Assembly: GCF_043641665.1 (NCBI RefSeq)
Contig: NC_092188.1
Span: 15,893,704-15,957,703 of the forward strand
DNA from: Enoplosus armatus
Lineage: Eukaryota > Chordata > Actinopteri > Centrarchiformes > Enoplosidae
Reading direction: 5' to 3'
Length of the DNA stretch: 64,000 nucleotides
In this document: positions 46,701-59,418 of the stretch, piece after piece
Layout of the letters: each line of letters begins with the position of its first letter
How positions within the stretch are numbered: position 1 is the stretch's first letter
Notes under the pieces: model-generated
The model's input: only the letters and a program-made list of their open reading frames with translations
Databases searched by the model: none
Told to the model about the DNA's origin: nothing
Position numbers and translations under genes: made by a program

Positions 46701-49700
46701 TTGTTGATTTTAAAACCCACATTCCCGGTATTATGAAATAATATTATGAAACAAGATATTGATAAAAAGATATTATTGACATTTGAACATGCTGTCGAGC
46801 CACAGCTGGAGGATGGCATCTAGGAATCAAATCAAATAACATACAAAGATTGCTGCATCCTGGGTAGCACTCCAAATTCACTTTATATTCTTTATATATG
46901 CATTGGGTGTCAACATGCATTTTTACATGCACTTATATCCTTTTTTATGTTGTGCAAAGGTGCTAATGCAGCTAAAAAGTGAATGTCACAGTTTTAATCA
47001 GCTGGGTTTAGGAAACGAACAAAAATAAATTCATACTTTATCACTTAAGCGTGAAATATTGTTTGTTTATGTACAGTAAACGACTGAGTTGAATTTAGTT
47101 TTCATTTGTGAATTGGCACATCTGCATACAGTGGATACATGGGAGTTCAGGGAAATTACCTTATTCCCATTCTGCCTGTTATTGTTTGTGTGTTTCTCTG
47201 CTTTCTGACCCTGCAGCTGAGCCTCATCTCTGTTTCTCTGTGGGGTGCTGCACACACCTGTGTGCTGTGGGTAAATCGACATAACATGCAAATACAGCAG
47301 AATACATAATGTTTCTGAAACTAAATATTTATATAATTTCAAAGGTGAACACTACCCCACCTGGAATTTATATTAAACATGCCATAAAATGTATGTGTTT
47401 TTTTGTTTATGAATCTAATGTCTTTTTTCAGATCCGAGTGGGGTACTTACTGAAGACACCCACTTCTCTTTCCAGCTGATTTTTTCCTTGTCCTCCCTCT
47501 TTGTCCCCCTCTATTGACTCCCTGTGTTTTCGACTTTCATCTCCACCTCTCAGTTTTTCTCTCCCCTCATTTCACATCTCGTTTTGTTGCTCTGGCTCTG
47601 TTTCTCCTTATACTCATTTTTGCTCACATGGTTGGTCATCCTTAAATCCCATTTGGGTACTGACTATCACCTGCCTCCACTTCACACTCACTTTTCTCTT
47701 TTTATTCCTCTCTCAGGATGACCCTCTTCCGTGTCTATCTGTCCTACCTATTCCTTTCATCCTTTTTGCTTTCTTTCTTTCTATATACACTTGCAGCCAT
47801 CTGATCCTTGCTTTCACTCTTTCTTTTGTCCATCTTTCCGTCCATACTTATTTGGTGCATGCACCTGCTCCCATAACCCTTTCTCCTCATCTCCATAGGG
47901 AGTAGCGTGATTGAAATGTGTTATGGATGACCTTGTGTATATGTATACACAAACCCACACACACACACATACACTGACCCCAGGTGTTCCCTTTCCAATA
48001 TCCCAGTCTCTCTTGTATGATTTGGTTGCGGGGTGACTATCACACAAACACACATGGAAGCGCACACAGGAATAAACCTCATGGATTAGATTCAGTTGTT
48101 TGGATCAGTTGTTAGGAATGTTTTAAAAGAATGCGCTGTGGTACACCTCCACACACATACAAACAAATTGAGACATACCTACATACACAAACACACATGC
48201 GCAGGCAGAGGTCATTTTCCTCTTGTGTACAGTGGGGTCAACTGTTTGAGAGTGGTGGAATTCTTTATATTCCTTATTGGAGAAACTCAAGAACACACGC
48301 ACACAAAAAAAACAATTTATTTGGGGGTCAGCTGTTGTGGTCAAATGGAATATATTTCCTATATTGGATAAAATATAAAACAGGCTTTTCATCTGTGAGC
48401 TGCAGACTGAGTGAAATAGTGTCATTATTACACTGGTGTATGTGTGTATGAGAGAGATATTTGCAGGTGTGAAGGTACCCCATGACTACTACAACATAGT
48501 GCAAAATCAAGGATAAAAAAATGTATGATAAAAATTAGCCTAAATTGTTGTTTCGTTTTTCTTTTTTTTGTGTGGATACTTAATGTTGCATCTGTGTATG
48601 CAAATTGCAGAATATGGCAGTAAGTACACAGCATCTAAGTGATATTTTATTTCTTAAAAACTGATCTCAATGCAGGAATGTTCTCAGGCACACACACACA
48701 CCCCCACACACACCCACACGCAGACATTTACCCTCTCAGACTCACGGAAACACACCCACACTCCCACATATACCAGGATGCTTGTCTTACCCTCTGGGCC
48801 TTTTCTTCATCAGATAAAAAATGAGTCACTGGTTTTTGTGCACATTCTGTACTAACAACTTCTCACATAATTGCCTGATGGCCATGATATGCAAAACTAA
48901 CCAAATCTCTCCACTGTCATTGGCTGCACCTCCATGGCTATGCAAATCTTATGCAAATTTACCTTTTCAGAGATTTCCCAATAGCAGCATTTCTCTGTGT
49001 GGTAATAATTTATGTGCACTTAAATGCGTAAAGAAAAGCACACCTGTTGGGGCCCAAGAATTAATAACTTCCCTAAAAGTAAATCTACTCCAGTAATGTC
49101 ACAATGAATAATCAGTCAGCAAAGACAAATTCATGTCATAGTTTGCAAGGTTCCCAGTAAAAAGAATCCAGTCAGTACTTCCTCCTCTTATCTGTGATCT
49201 TATGGGTCTACTTTGAGCTACAAGGTGTAGCCTACTGGCTCTACGATCAGTCCCATGTGGAATTTCTTGCAATTTTCTATGTTCTGGAAACCCACAGACT
49301 CACAGAATCCTCACAACTGAGTTTTTATGCATTTTGAATGAGATTTGCAGCAATGTCTATGTTCATGGATTTAGTGTTTAACGGTGTCTTTATCTCCCCA
49401 CTCACTCATCTCAGCCACTTTGTGTCCCTGCGACAGTAAACATGGGAAAATATCACCCATCAGCACACATACATTTACCCTCACACCTTTTAATAATTCC
49501 TCTTTAGCCACTATTTCCTGTCAGAATTGTCTTCCTCTAATGATTACTCAACAAACACACTCTGCTCCCTTCAGATTTCTCTCTTTGCTTTTACCCCAAC
49601 AGTTGTAGTTATTTTCACAACAAACACAATCAGAAGGCCTTGCACCACAGCTGTAACCCCCGGGGTCCTTACTGTAGCACTGCAGTACTTGTGACCCTAA

Positions 49701-50831
49701 ACTGCTTTGAAAACACCACCACTTAGTGATGGGCTGTCTTGTGATTAAAAAAAAAAAAGAAAGAGTTAGGATTATCTAGAAATGATTAAAGCCGTAATTA
49801 ATCTCCATACCTCAAACAAGATACATTTTGAGTTGTTGACTGTGTCTTCTGTCATCTGTACTTTGTTCTGGTGTTTTGCCATATTAATACGCCTCTTAAA
49901 GCCCTTTGTCACTGAGAAGTAGCTGCTGCCTTGATTGATTTCATTGCCTGGTGGTGGCTTTGACCCCCAGTTCACTGGCATCACTTGTGGCACCGGAGGG
50001 GGGTGGTTGCCACCGATGTGAACTGTTGATCTTTTGCGGAAGTTTGACTATGTCAACCTTTTGCTACTGGATGGAGATGAACTGTTGTGCTTTCTGCAGT
50101 GTGTATCTGCTATGCTGATCCTATGCTGGATCAGCTGCTGCCATTGTCACTTCTCAGACTGAAAGGGCCTTGGAAGTTTAAAGCTACAAATACCAGAAAA
50201 TTAGTCCTTAGAATGGGCATTTGGACAGAGTCCATGGCTGTCTTGCTTCAGTGATGAAAAACAAGGATTTGAAAATCACATGAACACAAGCTAGTTGTAT
50301 AATGTGTCATGGGCAAGCACAGCAAAGGTATCAATTATAATAAAGTAAAATCAAAGTAAAAATACAAAACATTTGCAAGGATTAGCTTTGTTTAATGTGA
50401 TTATGAAATAACTACTTGGTAACTTCATAATAACTCACATTTTACAGACTAAATCATTAATCTAATCAGCAGATTCCTTTATAAATGATAGTCAGCTGCT
50501 ACACTGATTTAATGTATAGATGCCGGTTCATTTGAAATTTCATCTAAAACTCTCAAGCAAAAGGAAGCTTTAAATCTAAAATATCCAAGCAGAGTAACTT
50601 CAGCCTGTTTTCCTTTTACTGTTCGCTGTAGTTCTTTTTATATGTGTACTGGTAAGTTGTGCTGACTCTGTAGATAGGATTGTTTTGCAGATGTTTGTAT
50701 CTGCCGTTAGTGTGTGTGTGTGTGTGTGTGTGTTTTAAATTGATGGAGAGCTTGTTATTGTTGGTCTGGAAAGCCTCCCTCGGGACAGAGAGGAGACAGC
50801 AACCACACAGCTGAGACCACTCCCACTAGTC

Positions 50832-50868
<37 letters not shown>

Positions 50869-53800
50869 GGTTGCCTAGACAAATAAAGGTAGGCATAATG
50901 GGCACCCTTTGCCATCTGAACATATTCTCTCTCTTTCTCTATCACTGTTTCTATTAATTTCCTCATGCATACATACACACATACATATTTCATATTTTTT
51001 TTCATTTGTAGCTTTTGGATTACTCTGTATTTTTTGGCCTTTCTATTGATAGCCCTGTCCCAAAAGAAATGATGATTCCCCTCAACACGCAAAAGCCCAA
51101 ACAAACAAACAAACCCAAACCATGATTCATGTCCTCCCAGTGTGACTCACATTATTTTAGTGCTTTTACAAGACTTGCAGCTGCACTACTGTTTTTATGA
51201 GACTTCATTAAGTCTTGCTTACTGTCTGATACAATCAGACCTCAAGGCGCACACTGCTGTGTTGTCACATTGTATTAGATTAGGTGATCAAAACATTGTG
51301 AATTAAAGGCTGTGAAAGGGCTTTTTTTCTTACAGATTTGTTGACTGATTGGTCGTTTAAGATTTCTAAGATATTGATTGTTCACGTGAATAGACTTTTA
51401 ACTTTATTTGTGTCTCATTGTGAATAATTTGATGAATGCTGTTGTACCTTCATAGTTTGTCCTTGGTCTGGAAACTGTGTGTGAGTGTGTGTTTTGTTGA
51501 GAGTGGGGGATTGAGAAGGAGAGTTTACCTAAGGCAAGGTGTGGTGTGGTTGGTAATCTCCCCTTTCTCTGCATCCTGGGACCTGCTGTGTGTGTTACAG
51601 AAAAGTACTGCGGGTGTGTATCAAATTAACTAATGCAGGAAATATAGTGAGAGTGGGGTGTGTGTATGCTTGACTGCAGCAGGGAAGTGGATTGTAAGTG
51701 AAATATCTGGTTCAATGTGGCATAAAGGAGCGAGCTTCTAGCTCCCCACCACCGCCGTGCCATATCCCCTCGAGTATGTATGTGACAGCTCTCCTGGCAG
51801 TGCCATGCAAAGCCTGCCACCATCGTCTTGAGCAGCAGGGGAGCTTAACATCACAAGGAGCAACACACTGCTCTGTGTGTGCGTGTGTGTGTGCGTGTGT
51901 GTGTGTACATGTCAATTAAACATATGCGTTTACCGTCTTAGTTGAAGAAACTCGTATTGCAAAACAGGCCTGTTTTTGAGTATTGCAGACATATGTGTTG
52001 GTTTGGCCAAATTGTGGCCACTATGTGAGACACTCCAGAAGCTTTGGCAAGTAAAAATGAATTGAGTGGTTTTCAGTATTCAAAATTTGGATAGAGGGCC
52101 TAGGATACGCAATTGTAAATGCAAGACAGTGAGATGCATTTGAAAGCTCAGGAAAAGCTTGCAAGTGGACCTTTTGAGTCGAAATAGTTTTGTCACAGAT
52201 ACTGGTCCCAAGGTCAAGAATGAACTTCCTTGCTCAAATATTATAACTGTAACCATGTCAGTGATGCTTATAGCAAAATGAGTAGGAATACTATGGGGTG
52301 AAATGGCAGATGAATTTCTTATAGCAGTATTAATCTCCATCTCAGAGCCATGCAAAGTGACCAGGGTCACAGCCAATAAACGCTTTTATAATCCAGGATG
52401 TCGGTCCAGGAGCTGAATGGGATGCCTTTGGTAACTTTAAGGTCTCCGTACTTAAAACAACTTTATTTAGAAAGCACATTAAAAAACAGCTGGCATTGCT
52501 GCAGTGGATTCGAGTTAAAAACAAAATAAACCAAAACTATTAAAACATTTGGTTTATTTGAGTCAAGTCAGAAGAAATCTGAAGCCCAGGAAAGTGCCAA
52601 ACCATTGAAAGCCTTATGAACAAACAAACAATAAAACCTTAAAAATGTTCGTCTGGCACTCAGAGACCTAGCTTCAGCATTCTGGATTAGATGCAGGCCA
52701 GCCAGGGATGAGTGACACAAGCAAACACACATGCACATTGAATTAAAATATTTAATCAAATCCGCGAATGTGATACCTGTATACCTCAAACTCATTAGAC
52801 ACCTTTGAAAGACTGTGAAGAGCTTAAAAGATTATTCTATGTGAAGCAGACAGTGTTTTGGTTTTAGAAGAGAAGTAGATTTTTTTTCACAAGTTTGAAT
52901 GAAAGTGACAATTTAGAGACTGGGATCATTTGGGTGTTACTTTTTGAGGACATGCTGACCCACTGCGTGCTTCAGACAAAGGAACTGTGCCAGAGACCAA
53001 TTAAGCAGTTCTTCTTTTTTTTTAGTATTCCCTATGCTTTGTTGAATCCTGTATCACATTTTGTTTTGTGATTATGTGTTGATTGGTTAGATCACGGTTT
53101 TCTTTCTTTATAAAGTCATACTTGAAAATAAATTAACTTTCTCTCTTTCTATAGATGACCCAACAGACGCAGACCTGTGGTTGCTCAACAGCTGCACTGT
53201 GAAAAACCCTGCAGAGGACCACTTCAGAAACTCAATCAAGTACTGAAAAACACAAAATACCCACACAAACACTTTGTGTCCAATATTTATTTACTATTAT
53301 TTTTTGTAGCCAGTAGAAAAGAGGGCTGATAAAAAAAAATATTCACTATATATTGTGGTGGAATAAGTCTGTCTGGACTGCTGGAATTAGAACTTGGCTC
53401 TATAGGAAATTAAAAAAAAATCATTATACTTTTTAAATATTTATGCTGTTTTCAGTCACGTTTTGCTATACAGAATGTATTTTCTCATGCATAAAAGTGT
53501 GTGTCTTTGTGGATGTGTTACATTTTTTCAGCTTGTTGCCCCATATCAGTTTCCACCTACTCACTGTTTTAGATAGAGAGAGAGAGAGAGATCTGCATAA
53601 ACAGAGAAATTAAGCTAGAAACTGTTTTGCATTTTGATTAATTTCCATCCACCTGGGGCACACACACCTGGTGGGTGTTTGCTTTTGTGGTAGTGAAAGA
53701 GACCAAGAGTTACTGGGTGTAAAAATCAGGTTTTTGCTTTTGTTAACAGTTTTAAGGTTCATTTCAGCTCAGACTCTGGATCTTTATGGACTGTGGGCAT

Positions 53801-55095
53801 CAAATAAGAATAATTATTTTAAGTGATCATATTGACTCTTGAAGTATCCACTATTAACTGATACATTTTTAAACTCTCCACCCCTGTAAGTAGACATTCA
53901 TTTTTGCTGTAAAATTTTAATTAACATCCGTTAAGTCATGTAAAATCCAGATAATCCACTTTAGCTTTTCTCTAGGGGTCATTAGAGGACTGCATGTTAG
54001 CTTGAGTCCAACACAACATGAATGGCATACATAGTGAATCATAATCAAATTCAGAAACTGCAAAACTTGTTTTAATTGAATATAAAAACGTATATCATCA
54101 TAACTAAAGATATTAAAAGCGAATTAAATGTAGATCAGTAATTATTAACAGCAATTTTGGTAGGCTTTGAATTTCCTGACTTCTGAAATACAACTACTAG
54201 CAGTTACATTATGAATTATATCTCAAATGTCCTCATCGGATCTTTATTTTTTTTCAGTTCACTATTTTTGATAATTATTGAAATCACTTAAGCAAAACTG
54301 GCCAAACATTTGCTGGTTCCAGCTTCTCAAACATGAACATTTTGTCTTGTATAATAGTAAATTGATTGGCTTTGGGTTTTGAATTGTTGGTCCCACAAAA
54401 TAGGCTATGTAAGTATGTTGCCTTGGGCTCCGGGGACTTTTTCAAAATAGTTTCAGATTTTATTGACAAAAATGGATCGACTGAGAAAATAATCATTACA
54501 GACCTACACTATTTATCCACAGTGAATGTGGAGAGACTACACATGTTTCCACCTCTAGCAAAACAGAGGAAGGAGCATTCAGTTCAATGGTCACCACTCT
54601 AAAGAGTTTTTTTGACAATTGGACACCTCACAACCTTCCTGCCTCACTAACCTCAGAGTTGCATCAGGACAGTTGTCTGACATGTTTGAATGGACAAATT
54701 GTCAGCGTTTTAGTTGGTTAGCACTTATAGCTAATTTGCATTTTAGGATAAATGCAAAAAGCAGCAATTTATCATCTGTCACGTTTTGCATTTTGGATGT
54801 CTGAATCATCAGAATGGAGTAAGTTATCATAAGGCAATATTACAGTTTCAAGGGTGAACAATTTCACTTGGCCAACTTGATCAGTGCAATCTTCCTGTCT
54901 TTCTGCTTCAGCCGTCTCCTTGCGCTTGCTTTCTCTGAAGCCAATTTTAAGGCAAAATAATTTTTCAATTGAAATGCACAAAATAATAACGCACTTCAAG
55001 ACTTTGAAAATGTCTTCCTTGTTGATGCCAGAGTTTTTCTTTGACTGGAAATCACCCAGCTGTAATGCTAATGCAATTAATGCTCTATTCACTGG

Positions 55096-55138
<43 letters not shown>

Positions 55139-58100
55139 AGGAGGAATGAAAACGTTTTTTTGCCTTTCATCACTTGCTGCTTGCATGATGGAGACACAAA
55201 ATGAGGGGGTACGGGATCAGAGAGAATCCAAATGCCCACTTAAGTCTTTTTTTCTTTTTTCTTTGGCTTCTCTTCATATGATCGACAGAAAGAAAAAAAA
55301 ATGAGAGAAGGAGTTAGGCACACGGGCTGCCTCGCGCTCGGTCACACGCTGGCCGTTATGCCTGCACCTCCTGGTACCACAAACACACGCACGTGTAATT
55401 CACACACACATTTGTACAGGGCGTCATATCTGGTGGTCCTAAAAAAATCATTCAGTCATTCAATCTTTTTGAATTGTAAGGCCTAAAAATCTTAAATTAA
55501 GATATGTCCCAGGTTCCTTGTTTGAGGAGGGTAAAAGTTAATGTTTACCAGCAGAAGGTTGATGAGCAACGTGCAACGGCAGACGTGATATAGCTGGTGA
55601 CAGACTAGAAAAGGTCTAACTAAAAATATTCATAATAATTGTATGCAGTGCATTGCCTCTGTACTTGTTATAAGCCATAGGCTTCTGATAGTACAAACAT
55701 TTCACAGGTGAACATAACTGTATTTGAGATCGGTAAAATCTTCAGATCACCATAGCCTTGTTGAGATCCTGCAGCCTCTAGAAGACAAAGATTTATTTCA
55801 ACATGCTGCTTCTGTCCCAATAAAAACCGAGGGGAAACACCAGCTGACATCATGCGAAAAACAAGGATATTTCTTTTAGGCAGCACAAGAAGCATGATAT
55901 AGTGAAGAGTAAGACTTCATGAAAAAAGTAATTTTAATCTGTAAACTATTTTTTAATATAATTATGCCATTCAAAAGTGATGATGTTTCCCATAAATGGT
56001 CTCAGTATAATATTAGTGATTTTTTTTTTATGTTGTAGAGCTTATCATCCTGGTTTTTAAGGCGTTTTTGCCTCCTATCAAGAAGATCTCCACATATAAT
56101 GGTAGAGGTTTGTGTGTCTATTGGATACGGCCTTCATGAGTAATAATGTGTTAACCTTGAATGCCTTCTGCTAATGTGTACATGCGCATGTCTCACCTCT
56201 CTGACTCCTCTACTTGGAGAGGTAATTTAGAGGCCATTGCACTGGATGTTAACTAACAAGCTGTGCTACACTGTGGTGCTCAGCTTGCTGTTCTGAACAC
56301 ACTTTGCAGTAAAAGAAAAAAAGACTCCTTAGCCATGCTGTTACGCTTTGTCACAGCTCCACGTTAAGGTTAAAGGAGACGGGCCAGACCACCCTGAAGG
56401 AGAGGAAAGGAAAGAAAAGATCCGTCTGAAATGACAATTTGTGTTAACTCTATATCTGTGCATGTTGGGTTTATAGATTCAGTTTCTTTTTGAGATCTGT
56501 GTTTTAAGGCAGATCAGTGAATGCACAATTGTGTGTGGGAATTCAGGCAGTGTTTTACTGTTTTCTTATCGTAAAGAATTAACTCAGGTCCTGTGTATGT
56601 TAAAAACACTTCACTTGTCCATATTGTCATTTTGTTCCATTTTACTGATGTCTGCGTGTACGTTAGTGTGTAAAACTAATTTCCCCCCATGGCTGTGGCA
56701 TGTGGGACATTATGTACAACCAACACACACACACACATGGTCACAGAAGTAACAATCAGTGACCTAGTAAATGAGTTGAGGGGTTTAAAATGGAAGCACA
56801 GGGGCTTTCAGCAGTCTTCTATCATGGTTCGGAGAGATGCAGTGAAAAGACGGTTTATTACTTCTGGAGAACTGGGGCTTAGTTGGCATCCATGCCAAGT
56901 GTGTGGGATAAGGAGTTGTATTTGTGTGTTTGTGTACGTGTATGTGGGTTGCCAGGTGGATGGATGCTCAGGCAGCTTGTCGAAGAGTGGTGTGTGTTTG
57001 TAGGGATACCCTGTGAGAAAATGCTAGCAGATATTCATATGGATATGTTCTGTTCTGCATTGAAAAACCATTGAACAATATTGATTGGTCCTGAAGCTGA
57101 AAACACAGAGGTTAGTTTTTGTGTGTGTGTGTGTGTGTGTTCGTGCGCTGCTTTTCTGTATGTGAGCACCCAGAATTAAGCACACATGAGTTTTGCACGG
57201 CTTTAGGTTAAATCTATAGTGAGCACAGACTCTTCTGTTTTGCTACTTGTGCCAGGTTCAAGATTGGTTTTGTTTAAGTAATTTGTGATTATTAAGATGA
57301 TATCAAAGCCCAGTGCATTAATTTGTTTACTTAATAATTCCTGTCTGTGGCGTTGTACTGCTTCTCCAAAATGTTGCCCTCAGCATTTTGTAATGAAGCT
57401 GGCTTGTATAATTTTGTTCAGTGTGCAGGGGTGAGTCGACATGTGGGAGATGCTATTCCCTCCAGCTTCTTCTTTAGAGTGTTGGCGCACTCTGCCATGC
57501 TGTTCACTCCTTCAGCAGGAATTCTACATCAGGACCTCACTCAATAGCATAAACTGCTAATAGAGCAGCTTCTGAATGCTAAAAAGTCAATTAGTATGGA
57601 TATTTGGGTGTGCCTGTGCGTGTGTTTTTAAATGCCGAAATCTATAGCGTAATTCAATGTCAGAGACCTCTCAAATCAATGAACGTGGAATGCATTAAAG
57701 AAACAGTTGCTCAACAGCATGTAATTAAACTGCTCTGTGTTGGTGGGTGTATTTGTGTATGTGTGTGATTTCTCCACTTGGCTGTCTCCAGTAATTTGTA
57801 TGATCAAGGGAATGCATGCTTAACGAATTAGAACCCAACTCGGAGGTCTGTACTTCTGTTTTCAAAATACGCCAATTCCCACATTATATTTACATTCATT
57901 TGAATATAATTTTGATATTCATGAACCAACCATAAGAAAGAAAAATCATTAATGTTAATTGAAAAGGGACACACAACACACAGAATGAACTCTTGGAAGT
58001 AGTCCAAAGTGGATGTGCTGTGCTTATACTGTGCATTTATAACAGATGTGTTGGCTGGGTTGTGAATATATATTATGGCCCCCGGCTTCAGGACAGTCTA

Positions 58101-59356
58101 TTGTTGGCTCAGAATTGTCTTGGCAGAAGTTACTTTACAAATTTAGGGTCATTGATTGTAGACCACATGCTGCCAAAAGTGTATTGGGAAACTGATGTTA
58201 AGTTAGCTGCTTTATACAAAGGGTATAGGCCTACATATCACATCACAAGATAAAACTAAAGTAGAAAAATAAGATATCTTAGTTATGATTGTGTATTAGT
58301 ATTTTGATAATACCCAAAGAGAGAGTACTTTGGTGCTATTATTTACTCAGAATTTTAAAAGGACCGATGAGAAAATGAAAATATTTCCATATTTTGTGAG
58401 CCGATCACTGAAGACAAAAGAGGACATCTCAAGTTCAAGATATTCTTTGAATTCTTTTCTGCTGAGAAATCAGTGCACACTGCCATTGTTATATTACTAA
58501 TATTGTAGGTAATTACATTTTTGGTTAGTTTCAGTTGATAAATTGTCTTTTTTGGCAGTAGAAAGGTCTGAAGTATAACTCTGATAAAAGTTGAACACAC
58601 AGGTCCTGATTGTATATTTTAATTTAATACTGTATATTCATAGTGGAGCTACGGGTGGTGAATATGCATTTTAGCCCATGGCTGCATCTGTTGATCAGTA
58701 AGATGTCCACTGACGTTGGGCAAGTGATTTTATGTCATTGATTTCTGACCACATATTTACCAGAGGCAAAGGTCATGCTTGGCAAATAAAATCATTAGTG
58801 AAAATCCACTGTGAAACAAAATTTACATATGTTATTCCACAGCCTTAATTTTCCAACTTGTGTCTGAGAGCATAAACAACTCTCTCCAAAAGCTAGAATC
58901 CAGAGAGCTGAGGCTGCAATCTGTCAGATGACAAATCTTTCAAATGACAAAATCTGAGCTGCTCCATTAATAATGGATCGGAGGCTGACCTCGAAAAAAA
59001 AAACATGAACACTGCTCACCCACACTAGCACATAAATATATATGAGTCTAGTTGGTTCTTCCAAGAATCAATCAAAAGTCTTACATTGCTTTGCAGTCAA
59101 GTGATGGGTTTTCTTTTCACAGAGGTTGTAATGCATGGAGCTGTTTATTTTGGCCTTACAGCATGTTGTTTTAAATGAACTGACACACCAGAAGTGACTG
59201 ACATTAAGGCCAGAAATGTTTCCTTTTCATCAGGACAAGGTATAAACAATCTGAAATCTGCAGTGACCTTTGCAGTTGTTTACTAAGGGCAGTTGTTTCA
59301 TGTCTGTGTTCACTCAGTCCAGCAGACACAGGCATGGATTTGTAGCTGGCTGGACA

Positions 59357-59418
<62 letters not shown>

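Larger units (their letters stand above)
19405..53154 (+). other. cdkal1: CDKAL1 intron 3, 33.75 kb
   Basis: Between the exons at 19404 and 53155 I find no further coding exon of CDKAL1 and no other recognisable gene on either strand. It holds many TG/CA microsatellites, SINE- and MITE-like remnants, purine/pyrimidine-asymmetric tracts that produce long but meaningless ORFs, and several unique AT-rich stretches that could be regulatory. In vertebrates the CDKAL1 introns are known to carry conserved elements acting on SOX4. Confidence 0.85.

Noticed and set aside
47501..47905. 134-codon Ser/Leu/Phe-rich plus-strand ORF
   Set aside because: Lies on a pyrimidine-rich tract (TCTC, CTTT words) that lacks stops by composition.
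50114..50135. GCTGATCC / GGATCAGC inverted repeat
   Set aside because: Arms of 8 bp with a 6-base loop are expected by chance in 64 kb, and nothing nearby gives it meaning.
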